Source: Trichoderma breve (Eukaryota > Ascomycota > Sordariomycetes > Hypocreales > Hypocreaceae). Taken from it: a stretch of DNA of 64,000 bases. Location of the stretch: positions 5,270,001 to 5,334,000 of the forward strand of contig NC_079233.1 of NCBI RefSeq assembly GCF_028502605.1, written 5' to 3'. The position numbers and the translations under genes were made by a program. Of this stretch, positions 11,093 to 22,537 are shown piece after piece (positions within the stretch are counted from its first letter, which is position 1; every line of letters starts with the position of its first letter). The notes under the pieces were generated by a model. That model did no database searches and was not told the origin of the DNA. It saw only the letters and a list, made by a program, of their open reading frames with translations.

Positions 11093-12568
11093 ATGACTGT
11101 CATCGACCAAGTCGCTCACGTCGTCGCCCACGTCGTCGTGAGGGCTGCGACAGAAACCGCCTCTTCGACAACGTCAGACACCACCAGCCCGCAGACTGCT
11201 ATTCCCTCCAACACAAATAACAGCAATAACAACAACAAAGGCGGCGGCTCCAGCTCGCCGCTGCTCTTCTTTGTTGCTCTCGGTTTTGGTGTCGTCTTCA
11301 CAAACTTGTGGTGAGTATCTACAGTCCGCCTGGACACATGATTTGCATATCTCCTTCCCAATTGATCTCCTCCTACCACCCCTGCCAGTATCCTCGTCTA
11401 ATAATATACCTGTAGGATCATCGTCGGCGTCAAGTACTGCTTTAGATATAATGCTCGCAACAGGGCGCGCATGACCAACGAAGATGGCGAGCCCATCACG
11501 CTCGAAAACATGCCTCGCCCTCACCGGAGAAGACGAGAAAAGAAACTCATGACCATGGACGAGGTCAACGACAAGTTCCCCATGATGAAGTACAAGACTT
11601 GGGTTTCGCAACGTGCTCGAGAAGGCTTGCCCACGTCTGGAGGAGTTGAAGCGCCCAGTCGGCCCAACAGCGTTCACAACGTAGACGGAGCCATTCCTGA
11701 CCTTGCTCCGAAAGAACGCGCCTCAGCTGAGGTTCGTGCCCTCGAGGAGGCTACACCTGCCACCAAAACCGAACCCGCCAAAGAGGCTACCGTAAAGGAA
11801 GACGAGGACAAGAAGGACGTTACGGTTGTCGGCGAAACGGCAGAAGACGGACCCGTGAAGCCCCATGGCAACTTGAAGCGAACAACAACCGAAGAAGAAG
11901 AGGATGAAGAGGACGACGAGGACGACGAGCAAATCACCGCTGCTCTGCCACCGGAACTTCTCAACACATCTGGCGATACTTGCGCCATTTGCATCGATAC
12001 CCTCGAAGACGACGATGACGTCCGTGGACTGACTTGTGGCCATACCTTCCACGCTGTGTGCGTCGACCCTTGGTTGACTAGCCGCCGTGCATGCTGCCCG
12101 CTGTGCAAAGCCGACTATTACGTCCCGAAGCCCAGACCCAACCCCGAAGGCGATGCCGCTGCGGCTGGCAATTCCGCCAATCTCGATCCTCGCCAGAACT
12201 CCCGAATGAATCTGCCCATGGGTCTATCAACAGCCTGGTTCCGGTCTTCAAGTAACCGCAACAACAACAACAGCAGCAGCAACAACAGCAACAATGACAA
12301 CTCAAGAGCTCCCTCTTCTTTGCTGCGGTTCCCTCGGCGACGGGCGCAGGAAGCGGCGCTTGATGCGACAACACAAGCCCAGCAGGCTCAGGCAGCAACC
12401 AATGCTGCAGAGACATCTCAGCCGTCTCCTCCCGTCACCATGCTCTCGTCTGTTCGACATGCCATCCGCTTCGGACGCACAGTCGAGCCGTCACCACGGA
12501 TGAACGCGGAGACGGTGACCCCAGCGCAGCTAGAGGCCGGCACTCGTCCAACAACTACTGCTACATAA
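11093..12568 (+). CDS. Membrane-anchored RING-H2 protein, probable E3 ubiquitin ligase
   Basis: Two exons, 11093-11310 and 11416-12568, joined across an intron (GTGAGT ... CTGTAG) that completes a Trp codon; 456 aa. An N-terminal Ser/Thr/Asn-rich segment is followed by a hydrophobic helix at about 55-80 that spans the splice junction, then a basic stretch. A Glu/Asp-rich region precedes a RING-H2 finger at about 262-303 (CxxC ... CGHTFHxxCxxxW ... CPLC, the C3H2C3 pattern). The tail holds an Asn/Ser-rich tract and low-complexity Ala/Gln sequence. Single-pass proteins with a cytosolic RING-H2 finger usually ubiquitinate membrane cargo in the endomembrane system. The substrate and exact organelle cannot be read from sequence. 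The short extracytosolic part lacks a PA domain, unlike PA-TM-RING proteins. Confidence 0.88.
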
Positions 12569-13553
12569 TGTAGCGGATTGCGTCTTTGCATTTATTCTTT
12601 TCTGTTTCAGTTTAACGTCCCCACACGATCTACTTATCACGCAACGATGGCATTCTCTCTCTTACAACATATGTGTTGAGCACACCCGTCACCAGCTCGA
12701 ATCGTATCATCCACCTGGTTTGGAATTTATCTCGCATTATGACAGCATTTCTGATTTTTCGCCCCCTTTTATACGTGTATTTAGCCATGCCAAGGCGGAT
12801 GCACAATCGTCGTCGAAGTGGACTGCAACGTATATATACGCTCATAAAGGGGCACCCAAGGTAAGGCAGTTCTTTAAAATATGGTTAGCTATGGGAAATA
12901 GGATGGCAGGGAAGGGGGGCGACGCACGGTTCTTATGTATGAAGGAGCCCATGTACGAATGGTGTTTGCTCTTTGCTTTTGGGCCCTGCATTGGGCAGGT
13001 TTTTTTTTTTTTCTTATCCACGGAGCTCCGAGCGTGTCAAAGACGGAGGTGAAACGGGACATGAGCGGCGGAGTTGGGCGGCTATAGTGGCTTCTCTTGG
13101 TAGCTCGATGTTAGCAATAAAGCATCAGTGAAGAAGTGTTGCTGTTTCGTTGAAATGTGACTGGTATTATTTTGTATTTTGTATATGTTGTCTTTGGTAT
13201 GACTTGACTATCTAAAAGTCGGTTCAACCTGCTGTGACCGATCGACTTTAACATATGAGACTGATTTGATTCTAGTTCTGAATGACTGAAGCTTTCATAT
13301 ACTAGCATCACAGTTTATTGACCAAAAGCCACTATTGAAGAGTGCTTTGTCGCAGATGATATCCGTAAACTCATCCAAATCGATGGACCCCAGATCCTTG
13401 GTGCCATGGTTTCCTAGCTTTTTAGTAACATCTCTATATTATCATATATGAAAAATGCTTTGTAGACCCAATGCCACTGCCCAGGCTCTTGTTGACATTC
13501 AAGATACCATCATCATATATCCAAAGTCTTATTACAAAATGCAAAACAACTCG
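12569..13553. other. Intergenic region between two convergent genes
   Basis: Lies between the 3' ends of the RING gene (plus) and the GPALPP gene (minus). AT-rich, with a T-tract near 12999-13013. Nothing gene-like was seen. Confidence 0.5.
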
Positions 13554-14519
13554 CTATAAAAAGGACCCCTTCTGAAACCTGCCCCCGAAATTCGCAGACT
13601 TGTTAATCAGCTCCCTCCTCTGTGTCGACGTGATCCTGCCCCCGACCGCCATGTCCTTTTCCCTGTCAAATGCCCTCTTGCTCGGATCGTCCTCCTCCTC
13701 CTCATCAGGTTTCCCACTCGCTGTCACAGCCTTTTTCCCGCCTTGATGTTCTTCGAGAAGCGTCTTGCCTCGTTGGGCCTGGATGTTTGCCGCGAGGGCC
13801 TCGTCGCGACGAGCTTTTCTTTGCTGTTCCTCTGAGAGGTTGGATGCCCCGTCGGACGTGGATGATGTGCGTCCGAGGACGGAGTCTTGTAGACGCTTGA
13901 GTTTTTCTTCTGGGGTTTCTGTCCATATGGATGGTGCACCGGGGGTGCTGGAGGAGGAGGGCTTGGGTTTGGAAGAGAATTTGCGGGCGCGGATGCGGGT
14001 GGTGTCGCGCTCGGAGAAGGTGGATGAGGAGGGCGGAGGAGCGAGCATCCAGTCGTCGCGCTTGGGAGCGTCGTCTTCGAGAGATGCAGGGAGTGAAGGC
14101 CCGATTTGTCGCCGAGGGGCCGAGGCTGATGGGAGGGATGGTCCAAAGTCGTCGTCAGAGTCTGAAGAGTCGGAGTCGAGGTTTGTGTTGGCTTCGGGGT
14201 TTGGATTGGCGCCGGGAGGAGGAGCTGGACCTGTGTCTGAATCGGAGTCGGAGAGGTTGATTTCGTCGTCGTTGTTGTTTGCGGTGAGATGTGGTGGGAG
14301 AGAAGGCCCTACTGATCGTGCAGCCGCGGCGGCAGCAGGCATTTTCGGTGCGTAGTCGTCTTCGGAGTCTGATCCGGAGGCATTGAGGTCTATCTCGTCT
14401 TGGTTCTGCAGAGAGTCTTCGCGACGAGCATGTTTGTTTGATGTGGTTGACGTATCGTCATCTGTGTCGTCGCGGCTCCTTTTTAGTTGAGGCGGGAGTT
14501 GGGGGCCTATGGACGACAT
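13554..14519 (-). CDS. GPALPP-motif protein (DUF3752 family)
   Basis: Single exon, 321 aa, ATG at 14519. The N-terminal half is disordered and acidic and carries four copies of the GPALPP-like motif: IGPQLPP at the extreme N-terminus, then VGPSLPPHL, FGPSLPSA and IGPSLPASL. They are separated by Asp/Ser-rich spacers such as NLSDSDSD. The C-terminal half is charged, with KLKRLQDSVLG, the segment DREKDMAVGGRI and a conserved-looking end (NKSANFGGRFQKGSFL) typical of the DUF3752 domain. Relatives are nuclear and found across eukaryotes, with no established biochemical function. The family call rests on these motifs; a role in RNA processing is only speculation. Confidence 0.85.
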   Translation of the reverse strand: MSSIGPQLPPQLKRSRDDTDDDTSTTSNKHARREDSLQNQDEIDLNASGSDSEDDYAPKMPAAAAAARSVGPSLPPHLTANNNDDEINLSDSDSDTGPAPPPGANPNPEANTNLDSDSSDSDDDFGPSLPSASAPRRQIGPSLPASLEDDAPKRDDWMLAPPPSSSTFSERDTTRIRARKFSSKPKPSSSSTPGAPSIWTETPEEKLKRLQDSVLGRTSSTSDGASNLSEEQQRKARRDEALAANIQAQRGKTLLEEHQGGKKAVTASGKPDEEEEDDPSKRAFDREKDMAVGGRITSTQRRELINKSANFGGRFQKGSFL

Positions 14520-14961
14520 TCTCTGATTTTTCTGGTTTGTTCACTCCGTTTGTAGTATTTTTATTTGTTTGTTGGGGAGGAATTTGATGGAGATGGAGGT
14601 TGTAGAGGAAGGAGTTGGGAAGCTTGAAGCAGAGACGATGTCATTTTTGGTGGAGCGACCGGATTTGCGCGGTGCATGTGATTGGCTATGTGGATTTCCT
14701 AGGGAGGCTTCACGTTTGACGGCTTGTAAGTTTTCATTATGAAAGAGAGTCAAAATATATGTTTAATTAATGTTTCGAGTGTGTGATATTTCAATTATCG
14801 TAAGTTCAATTCTTTAAAAGAAATATTGAAAGACGCACTCCATAAAGTCGAAGCCACACATAACTACCTATGCAACGCCTCTGCTAGTATCAGCGAAAAC
14901 ATATAACAAAGCACATAGACATGGCTTGCACTAGTTATGCAAATCTAAAGGCTGTTTAATG
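14520..14961. other. Intergenic region upstream of the GPALPP gene
   Basis: Promoter side of the minus-strand GPALPP gene and 3' side of the minus-strand DNA glycosylase gene. AT-rich around 14750-14930. No gene seen. Confidence 0.45.
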
Positions 14962-15909
14962 TTACAAAGTCGAACCCGTTTCATCTTCACTCTTCGCTTG
15001 CACTTCTTCCTTCTCTTTCTGGGCTTCCCTCTCGGCTCTCCTCGTCTTGACCCAAGAGCCCAGTTGATTCCAGACCGCCTGCTTCTCAGCGGGAGACATG
15101 GACGCCGCAAGGCCGCTCGTGCTTGTTGCGACAAACACTCTGGCTCCCGCCCACTCGCCCTCAATGACACCCATGTTCTCAGACTCGTCCTGCCATCCGT
15201 ATTTGAATGCTTTGCCCACAGGAGAGCCGTGACGCACGCGCCAGATGCTCTCCCAGATGCTCTTGCCTACGACGCACATGCTCTCCGGCCGCCATTTGCG
15301 GGCCTTGTCTTCCAAGATGGAGACGCCGTCGTCCATCTCCTGCTTGCTCAGCTCGGCGCCGTTACGGCTTGGCCGCGCAACGATATTGGTCAAACCAAGG
15401 CTGTACAGCTCCGGCATCTGCCTGTCCTCGTCGGCACGGCACGGACGGGGCGTCACGCCGCTCGAAAAGAGGAGCTTCCAGAAGAGATTGGAGGGGTGCG
15501 CATAGGCATGGCCCGACCGAGCAGTCTCTATTCCGGGATTCAGCCCGATGAAAAACACCAAGAGATTGGGTGCCACGGCATCAGGGAGCTCAGGGAGATG
15601 AGCATAAGTAGAAGGCGGTGCATATCCAGCTTTGGGCCGGGTCCGCTTCTTCTTCTGCGGAGACGAAGATGCTGAGCTTGGAGTTGCTGACTGACGCCGC
15701 TTGTTGGATGATGAAGAAGCTGTCACGCTGGTGGCTGAAGATGACGATGGCGATTCGGACGCGGCCGCAAATCGAGGGCTTCTGCGGATGGGCTGTTGCG
15801 ACGGGTACATGAACTTCTTCAACTGTAAGCGCCCCTCGAATGTCGCAGGCTTCATGTTTCCAGAGCCCACGGCTTCTGCCGTATCTGGAAGTTCCTCCCC
15901 TGGCTCCAT
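14962..15909 (-). CDS. TDG/Mug-type mismatch-specific uracil/thymine DNA glycosylase
   Basis: Single exon, 315 aa. The ATG at 15909 is the first in frame; the frame stays open upstream for 83 codons but without ATG. Residues 1-110 are basic and Ser-rich with a likely nuclear-localisation cluster (about 86-93, KKKRTRPK). The UDG-superfamily fold begins at about 115. Motif FIGLNPGI at about 120-127 matches the GINPG active-site loop of the TDG/Mug family, with the catalytic-type Asn at 124; SGHAYAHPSNLFW follows as in bacterial Mug and yeast Thp1. VATSTSGLAA near the C-terminus is at the place of the second motif, which inserts into DNA. These enzymes remove U or T from G mismatches and other damaged bases in base-excision repair. 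The second motif differs from the human MPSSSAR form, so base preference is uncertain. Confidence 0.88.
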   Translation of the reverse strand: MEPGEELPDTAEAVGSGNMKPATFEGRLQLKKFMYPSQQPIRRSPRFAAASESPSSSSATSVTASSSSNKRRQSATPSSASSSPQKKKRTRPKAGYAPPSTYAHLPELPDAVAPNLLVFFIGLNPGIETARSGHAYAHPSNLFWKLLFSSGVTPRPCRADEDRQMPELYSLGLTNIVARPSRNGAELSKQEMDDGVSILEDKARKWRPESMCVVGKSIWESIWRVRHGSPVGKAFKYGWQDESENMGVIEGEWAGARVFVATSTSGLAASMSPAEKQAVWNQLGSWVKTRRAEREAQKEKEEVQAKSEDETGSTL

Positions 15910-18900
15910 GTTGATATCACTCAACCCACAGCCTGGTGTATCATGCGTGAACGTGTGTAAGCTGAGCTCTCTGGTCTGCTCGATTTGACACCGATAGCGC
16001 TTATCAAGCCGGAGTTTTTTATATCTTCCTTGGCGTTTGGCAGCGCTATGACACGTTGAGAAGCATGTTTCAAGGTGACAAAGAAGAGAATGCCTTGCGA
16101 ATTTCGCACGCTCACTTGGAGGTTGAACAACGTTGAACGGTTTATAAAAGATTGCCACCGGGCTATTTTTGCGCCGGCTTAGTGGTCAGGCACGGCATGT
16201 GGATGCACTACGAGCTGTTTGCCTAATTTTCAGCAAGGGTTTGAAAAGAACAAGCTGCTTTTGTTGGCGTAGCAAAGGACTAGCTACCTAGTATCATGTA
16301 CAGCCGAATGAAGCACGTTGCAAAAAGCAAAGAAATGTGCGTCTAGAGGTTCGGTTGGCGATTCATTCAACGTTCGACGCAGTGCATTCAAGCATTCTAG
16401 ATCCTTGGTGGAATGGCTGATGCTGAGGTCGATTAGCGCAGGCACAGCCACAGCCTAGTTGTTCGGTTTGCCATGGCCCGCGCACGGGAGATCGCGCATC
16501 ATCTTTGGCTCAGGATTGCCAGGTACGAGTAAAGAGTATATGCACGGAGCAGTTGCATGTACAGTGGCCAAGGAGGTTGACGCTCTTACAATCATCCCAA
16601 GAGTCGTGTAAATTCTGCTCTACTATCAAACGTTTCAATCACGTGGTTCCTCCTAGAGAGCAGCAGGTGCCCTTTGGTATGGATATGGATATGTCGAAGA
16701 AAGCAGCCAAGTGCTTGTATTTCTGTGACCAATTCCATGTGCTCATAGAGACCAACGTGAAGAGATAGAGACGTCTCGGCCTCCTGCTTTTAGGATGTCG
16801 GTGAGCCAACCACCCGATCATCTAGACTTGGATGCTAGAGATGATCTAGACATTAGGGAACGCTTCAGGGGTCGGCCGACCTGTCAGTACCTTACTTGAA
16901 CTTGTACACGCACCATATCCAGTTGATGCTAGATTGAGCTGGATAAGTTGCGGTGAAGAAGTCCTGCATCCGGCAAGGCATTTCGAAATTGTAAGAGCAT
17001 CTTGTTGAATCAGAATCAGCGCCAAGCCGAGCAGAAGCCATACAATCGTGGACACGCCTCGAGATGCAAGCCCTTGATTCTGCAGCAGGTTGGTGCTTGC
17101 GAACCAGCCCCTTGCAGCCATCCTGCCTGCTATCGTGGCCTGCCAACGACCACTCAACCGTGTCTGCCGTGCGGCTGAACCAAGCAGCTGCAGGTCTATC
17201 ACTTACTCTGCTGCCATGCTCTACTCCGTGTGATGCTGCTAGCACCGCATCTTGGTAGAAATGTGTGGAGTGCGGAGCGCAGGGTGCCTTGGATGTGAGG
17301 AGCCGACCCTGCACGAACCCTGCGCCCTCTCACCGTCAAGCCAGTTTCCATGTCTTGTACTGTAAAGCCAAACCAGACAGAGATCAAGGCCGTGGTGGTG
17401 TATGTACGAGTATTGGTTCGAGCAGGGGATGCCATCTTTGGAAGAATTGCCGACACACGGCAGCACGGGGTCCGAGGGCGCCAATTGATGCGGCATGGAA
17501 TCAATCAATCTTGATACGGGTGCGGCATCAGTAGGTACATGTAGTCGTAATAACCACGGCGGACGTCATACGGTATCCGATGCCAGCAATCATCTGTAGG
17601 GACACGCACACATGCTGCTTGTAATTGATGCCACACGGGGCACACAAAGAAAGGGGCTCCTCACCTGTGCTACTGCTATTGCTAGCACACACACGAAACC
17701 ATGTGCGGCTCGAATCGGGAGGTCCGCTGCCCTGATGGCTCGTATCCGGCCCATGTTAAGTTGACATTGATTTGATCCATACTTGGTACATACGGGGAGA
17801 TCGGCTCCAAGGCGTGGGTAGCCGGCCGTGCAGTCGGATTGCGGATGCGCTGCTGCAGCTACTGTACTCGTGCATTTGTCGAGTCCCGGTGAATTTGAGA
17901 AGAAGAAATCCTGCTCAATCAATCTTATCAAATCATGTCAACACGGACTCAATCAATTCCATCACATGTCGAGATGTGTTTATTTCTGGCAAGGCATCCT
18001 CAGGTAGAGAGTAATGTTGACTAAGACGCTTGAACCTAACCTACAGACAGACAGCCAGACAGAAAATATCAGCTTCTTACTCCTTCTTACGCAACACCAA
18101 CAAATCAATCTCATCAATGCATCCATACAGAATTCCCACTTCCCAGGCGCTGAACCCACAGCTACCGCTAGGGGGCTCCAGCTGGCCAGTTAGTGCAGAG
18201 TCTGGCCTGCAGCGTTCCTGCGAGGCGGAGGGCTGACAGTGATGCCAGTGGATGCCAATTGCCGCACCGCCTCCCCCCCAAGCTGAAAATAGCAGCACCA
18301 TATTTCCGCCTCAGCCTGGCCTGGTGCCACTTGCGGCGCTCGTATGGGATGTGTGTACCCTAAGGTAATTAATCACAGAAGTGAATTGAATTCAATCGAA
18401 TTGTTGTTTTTGCCGCCAAGATACTATCTAGCACGAGTAAGTTGTTGTAAGTCTGCTGGTATTTTTATACGAAGTGCCACTGGCGATGCTTGGCAGCAGC
18501 GTCCATCGCAGATATACTCGTAGTAGCACAGATATGTATCAGTACTTGAGTAATAGGCTCACTCTCACTCACAAAAAGAGTACATGTCCTGTACCTGTAC
18601 CGACAGCTGCCAGGGTTCAAGCCTGTTAAGCTCCTCCCACTAATGCGCTCCCCTCCCCCCTGATGGGCTTTTTTTCGGTTTGGAGGGGTGGGCGGGCCAC
18701 AGCATGCACGGCTAGAGGCACCACGACGTCAGCCAGGAGAAAAAGCCCGTCTTGCTGATCATTAGGAGGTACGGGCTGGATACTTGACGACGACCCAAAC
18801 AACAATACAATCCGGCGTAGTCCAGCAAGTACTTGCATTGTGGAGAGCAGGTCCGCTTCCATCTGCAGTAGTACCAAGACCAAGTACCTGCGTATGCACC

Positions 18901-19147
18901 AAAGCAGAAGAAGCTTCTCTCCTATTGATCCCTCCTTGGTCATCGTCTCCTTTTATACTTCACTGCAGCTTTCCCTGCTTCCGGTTCTTCTTCTCGACAT
19001 CATCACTTTTTCTTCTTCTTCTCCTCTCCTAGCTACCGCACTCAATTCGCTCGCTTGAGTCTCCATACCATCTTCTACCATCTATTAGCCTATTAATATC
19101 TGTTTCTTTTTCTGCTTGTATTCCATAGATATCCCCAAACCCACACA
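15910..19147. other. Three-kilobase intergenic region upstream of UAP1
   Basis: Holds the promoter of the glycosylase gene at the left and a CT-rich leader of UAP1 at the right (about 18950-19140). In between are scattered short palindromic words (for example TACATGTCCTGTACCTGTAC at 18581-18600) but no supportable open frame or RNA gene. GGTTCAAGCC near 18613 resembles a tRNA B-box by itself, but no A-box or clover-leaf can be drawn around it. Confidence 0.5.
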
Positions 19148-20712
19148 ATGGAAGCCGTCAAGAACATTCTGAGCAAGGCCACCAATGGCGCTACAAAGCC
19201 CGCCCCTTCGGCCGAGGCTGTTTCCCAGCTCAAGGAAAAGTACACCAAGGCTGGACAGGAGCACGTCTTCACATTCTACGACTCCCTGAGCACTGCCGAG
19301 CAGGCTACCCTCTTCGAGCAGCTCTCCGGCTTTGACCCTGCCTACATCAACGAGATCACCGACCGAGCGCTGCACCCCCCGCAAGTCGATGAGAGTGCTG
19401 CCAAACTTGAGCCCCTGCCCGAATCCGCAACTGCTAGTATCCTCGACTCGAGCTCTGACGATATCAACAAGTGGTACGAGTCTGGCCTTGACCTCATTGG
19501 CAGCAACGAGGTTGCTGTCGTGCTCATGGCCGGTGGCCAGGGCACCAGACTGGGAAGCTCTGCGCCCAAGGGCTGCTTTGACATTGGTCTGCCCTCGCAC
19601 AAGCCCCTCTTCCAGATCCAGGCCGAGCGCATCCGCAAGGTCGAGGAGCTGGCTGCCAAGAAGGCTGGCGTTGACAAGGTCGTTGTCCCCTGGTACGTCA
19701 TGACCAGCGGACCTACTCGCGGACCTACCGAGGAGTTCTTCTCCTCAAAGAACTACTTTGGCCTTGCCAAGGAGAACGTCATGATCTTTGAGCAGGGTGT
19801 CCTGCCTTGCATCTCCAACGAGGGCAAGATCATCCTGGAGAACAAGGGCAAGGTCGCCGTCGCCCCCGATGGCAACGGTGGACTCTACCAGGCCCTTGTC
19901 GTCTCTGGCGTTCTTGACGACATGCGCAAGCGCGGCATCAAGCACATCCACGCCTACTGCGTGGACAACTGCCTGGTCAAGGTTGCCGACCCCGTCTTCA
20001 TTGGTTTCTCTGCCTCGCTGAACGTCGACATCGCCACCAAGGTGGTCCGAAAGCGTGATGCCACCGAGTCCGTCGGCCTGATCCTCACCAAGAACGGCAA
20101 GCCCGACGTTGTCGAGTACTCCGAGATTGACAAGGAGACTGCCGAGGCCCGCGACGCCAACAACTCGGAGCTGCTCAAGTTCCGCGCCGCCAACATTGTC
20201 AACCACTACTACTCATTCAGCTTCCTCGAGAGCATTCCTCAGTGGGCGCACAAGCTGCCCCACCACGTCGCCCGCAAGAAGATTCCCGCCACCGACCTGG
20301 AGACGGGCGAGCTGATCAAGCCCGCCAAGCCCAACGGCATCAAGCTCGAGCAGTTTGTCTTTGACTGCTTCCCTCTGCTGGCCCTCGACAAGTTTGCCTG
20401 CATGGAGGTGAACCGCGCCGACGAGTTTTCTCCCCTCAAGAACGCCAGCGGCACCGGACAGGATGACCCCGAGACCAGCAAGGCCGACATCATGAACCAG
20501 GGTCTCCGCTGGGCCCAGGCCGCCGGCGCCACCGTTGTTTCAGATGGAGGCATCGAGGTGTCTCCCCTGATCAGCTACGTAAGTTGACACTTCATTCCTC
20601 ACGGTAAATCCAGCCTGATACTAACAATAATTCGCAGGGCGGCGAGGGACTTGAGCACCTCAACGGCAAGACCATCGTGGCTCCAGCCGTTCTGGAGCTG
20701 GAGAAGAACTAA
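19148..20712 (+). CDS. UAP1: UDP-N-acetylglucosamine pyrophosphorylase
   Basis: Two exons, 19148-20578 and 20638-20712, 501 aa. The intron has GTAAGT, a TACTAAC branch site and a CAG acceptor, and it falls after codon 477, so the last exon encodes only the final 24 residues beginning [10 protein letters not shown]. The enzyme joins UTP and GlcNAc-1-phosphate to make UDP-GlcNAc, the precursor for chitin, N-glycans and GPI anchors, in the cytosol. The nucleotide-binding signature [11 protein letters not shown] with SSAPKG lies at about 127-142, followed by the family block [19 protein letters not shown]. Length and full-length similarity match fungal UAP1/QRI1. Its product feeds the PIG-P-containing enzyme also encoded in this window, though the genes are not clustered. 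Confidence 0.96.
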
Positions 20713-21164
20713 ACGAAGAAAAAGAAAAAGGCTACAGGAATATTTGTTTTAATGATTTTTTTTTTTATTTTAATATCAGCGTTGGTTAGCACTAGAGTAA
20801 TGTTTTAGTGGCATGGGCCTGGATGAATTTACGAGGCTACTGCGGTGGATAAGGCCGCATCTCCTCTGTCGAGCGATCTGCAGATGAAAGAAGTTGAAGC
20901 AAGGAATGAAGAGCTTGGAATCTTGTTAGCATATTGGGTTGTTCACCCCCCTAAGATGGAATATGATATGATTCTCTTGGGCTGCTTGATTGAAATACCA
21001 GACTTTTTTCATATCACATTTAAGCATTTTTGGTGAAATCTGGCGAATCGACTGTAGTCTATTTCTACTGTTCTTTTGTTCTTTCGCTTCAAGAAAACAA
21101 AACCGTCACTGCTTATATACATGTATGATCTAGATTCTATCCCCTTTGTGGTATAACCTTTTTT
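20713..21164. other. Intergenic region between convergent UAP1 and thioredoxin reductase
   Basis: Contains both 3' untranslated regions, with an AT/T tract at about 20752-20775. No gene seen. Confidence 0.5.
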
Positions 21165-22363
21165 TTACTCCATCTCGGTGATGTACTTCTCCGCCTCCAG
21201 AGCAGCCATGCAGCCCGTGCCGGCGCTGGTAATAGCCTGGCGGTACCGCTTGTCCTGAACGTCACCAGCAGCGAAGACGCCGGGGATGCTCGTCTCGGTG
21301 GTGCCGGGCTTGGTGACGATGTAGCCCTCGGAGTCGGTGTCGACCTGGCCCTTGACCAGGGCGGTGGCGGGGTCGTGGCCGACGGCGTAGAAGAGGCCGT
21401 TTGCCTCGACCGTCTCCTCCTCGCCGGTGACGACGTTCTTGACGACCAGGTGGCTCATGAGACCGTCGTCGCCGCCCTTGACCTCCGTGGCGACGGAGTT
21501 GAAGCGCACGGTGACCTTGGGGTGCTTGAGCAGGCGTGCGGCCATGGTCTTGCTAGCACGCAGAACGTCACGACGCACCAGGACAGTGACGTGAGAGCCG
21601 TACTTTGTGAGGAAAGTAGCCTCCTCGGCGGCAGAATCACCACCACCGATGACGAAGAGAGGCTTGTTGCGGAAGATGGGCACGGCGCCGTCGCAGACTG
21701 CGCAGGCGGAGATGCCGTTCTGCCAGTACTTGTCCTCGCCGGGGAGGTCGAGGCGGCGGGCCGATGCGCCGGTGGCGATGATGACGGAGTCGGCCGTGTG
21801 CGTCTCGTCGGGGTTGAACTCGGTCGAGAACTTGAAGGGGCGGGAGGAGAGGTCGAGCTTGGTGACGGTGTCGGTGACGATTTCGGTGCCGAAGCGCTCG
21901 GACTGGGCGCGCATGTTGTCCTAGAAGAAGAATTTGTGTGAGTATATGTCCGTATAAGGAAGAAACAAGACGAGGAGTAGAGAGCGTCTTTGCAAAACTC
22001 ACCATCAGCTCCTGGCCCATGATGCCCTTGGGGAAACCGGGAAAGTTTTCAATCTCGGTCGTCGTCGTCAATTGGCCACCGGCAGCGGTGCCGTTTGCCA
22101 TGAAGCCCTCATACAGGACAGCTGTAATCCCCCCAACCGTTTAGCACATGCCATTACTTTACATCGTACCTCATGGGGGAGCCAACTTACGCTTCAGCTC
22201 AGCTCTGGCCAGATAGATGGCAGCAGTATGGGCCGCGGGGCCAGATCCAATGACTGCAATGAAAGTTAGCCTCGGTATCGCAAACTCATAGACGGCTCTT
22301 CCCATGGCCGTCTCAATCGCAAAACTCCAGCAGAGCAAACATACCGACAACCTTGCTATGCAT
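21165..22363 (-). CDS. TRR1: Thioredoxin reductase
   Basis: Four exons on the minus strand: 22345-22363, 22191-22253, 22003-22121 and 21165-21920; 318 aa from the ATG at 22363. All junction phases agree and rebuild [20 protein letters not shown] and [15 protein letters not shown]. This is the low-molecular-weight flavoenzyme that reduces thioredoxin with NADPH. FAD motif GSGPAA is at 9-14, the redox-active CAVC at 140-143, and the NADPH motif GGGDSA at 159-164. The C-terminal FAD block [13 protein letters not shown] is intact. The ATG has an A-rich context (GAAAAATG). Upstream the frame is open for about 66 more codons without an ATG and reads like a mitochondrial presequence (see Findings). 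A Yap1-type site lies upstream at 22698-22704. Confidence 0.96.
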
Positions 22364-22537
22364 TTTTCTTGCTCCGTGTTCAACAGGCTTGGTAGGGTTC
22401 TTTGTGAATGTGGTGGCGGCAGCGGCAATCGAAAGCCCAGCACTCGAACGCAGCGTTCGTCGGAAAGTTGAGGCGAACAGTTTGGCGACTTTTGGTCTAA
22501 AGATACGAGAGGAAAAGGTAAGACGAGACGGCGGCAA
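22364..22537 (-). other. ATG-less presequence-like extension in frame with thioredoxin reductase
   Basis: Directly upstream of and in frame with the TRR1 ATG, 58 codons from a TTG at 22537 read as an Arg/Ser/Ala-rich segment (LTFSSRIFRPKVAKLF, then ASTFRRTLRSSAGLSIAAAA). It has basic residues throughout and no acidic residue until the last few codons. This is the composition of a mitochondrial targeting peptide. The frame runs on upstream to a TAG at about 22566, again with no ATG. It could be a translated non-AUG leader, part of a longer spliced 5' exon, or untranslated. Confidence 0.5.

Noticed and set aside
10424..11131. 235-codon minus-strand open frame overlapping the RING gene start
   Set aside because: Overlaps the leader and first codons of a well-supported gene on the other strand, lacks recognisable motifs and has mixed low-complexity composition.
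15910..16158. 83-codon upstream extension of the DNA glycosylase
   Set aside because: Open but has no ATG, and its Cys/His/Arg-mixed composition fits neither a targeting peptide nor the family; the first ATG at 15909 is preferred.
18600..18630. tRNA B-box-like GGTTCAAGCC
   Set aside because: No A-box at the right distance and no acceptor or anticodon stems can be drawn.
21375..21941. 188-codon plus-strand frame inside thioredoxin reductase
   Set aside because: Gly/Val/Asp/Glu-rich antisense shadow of a GC-rich exon.
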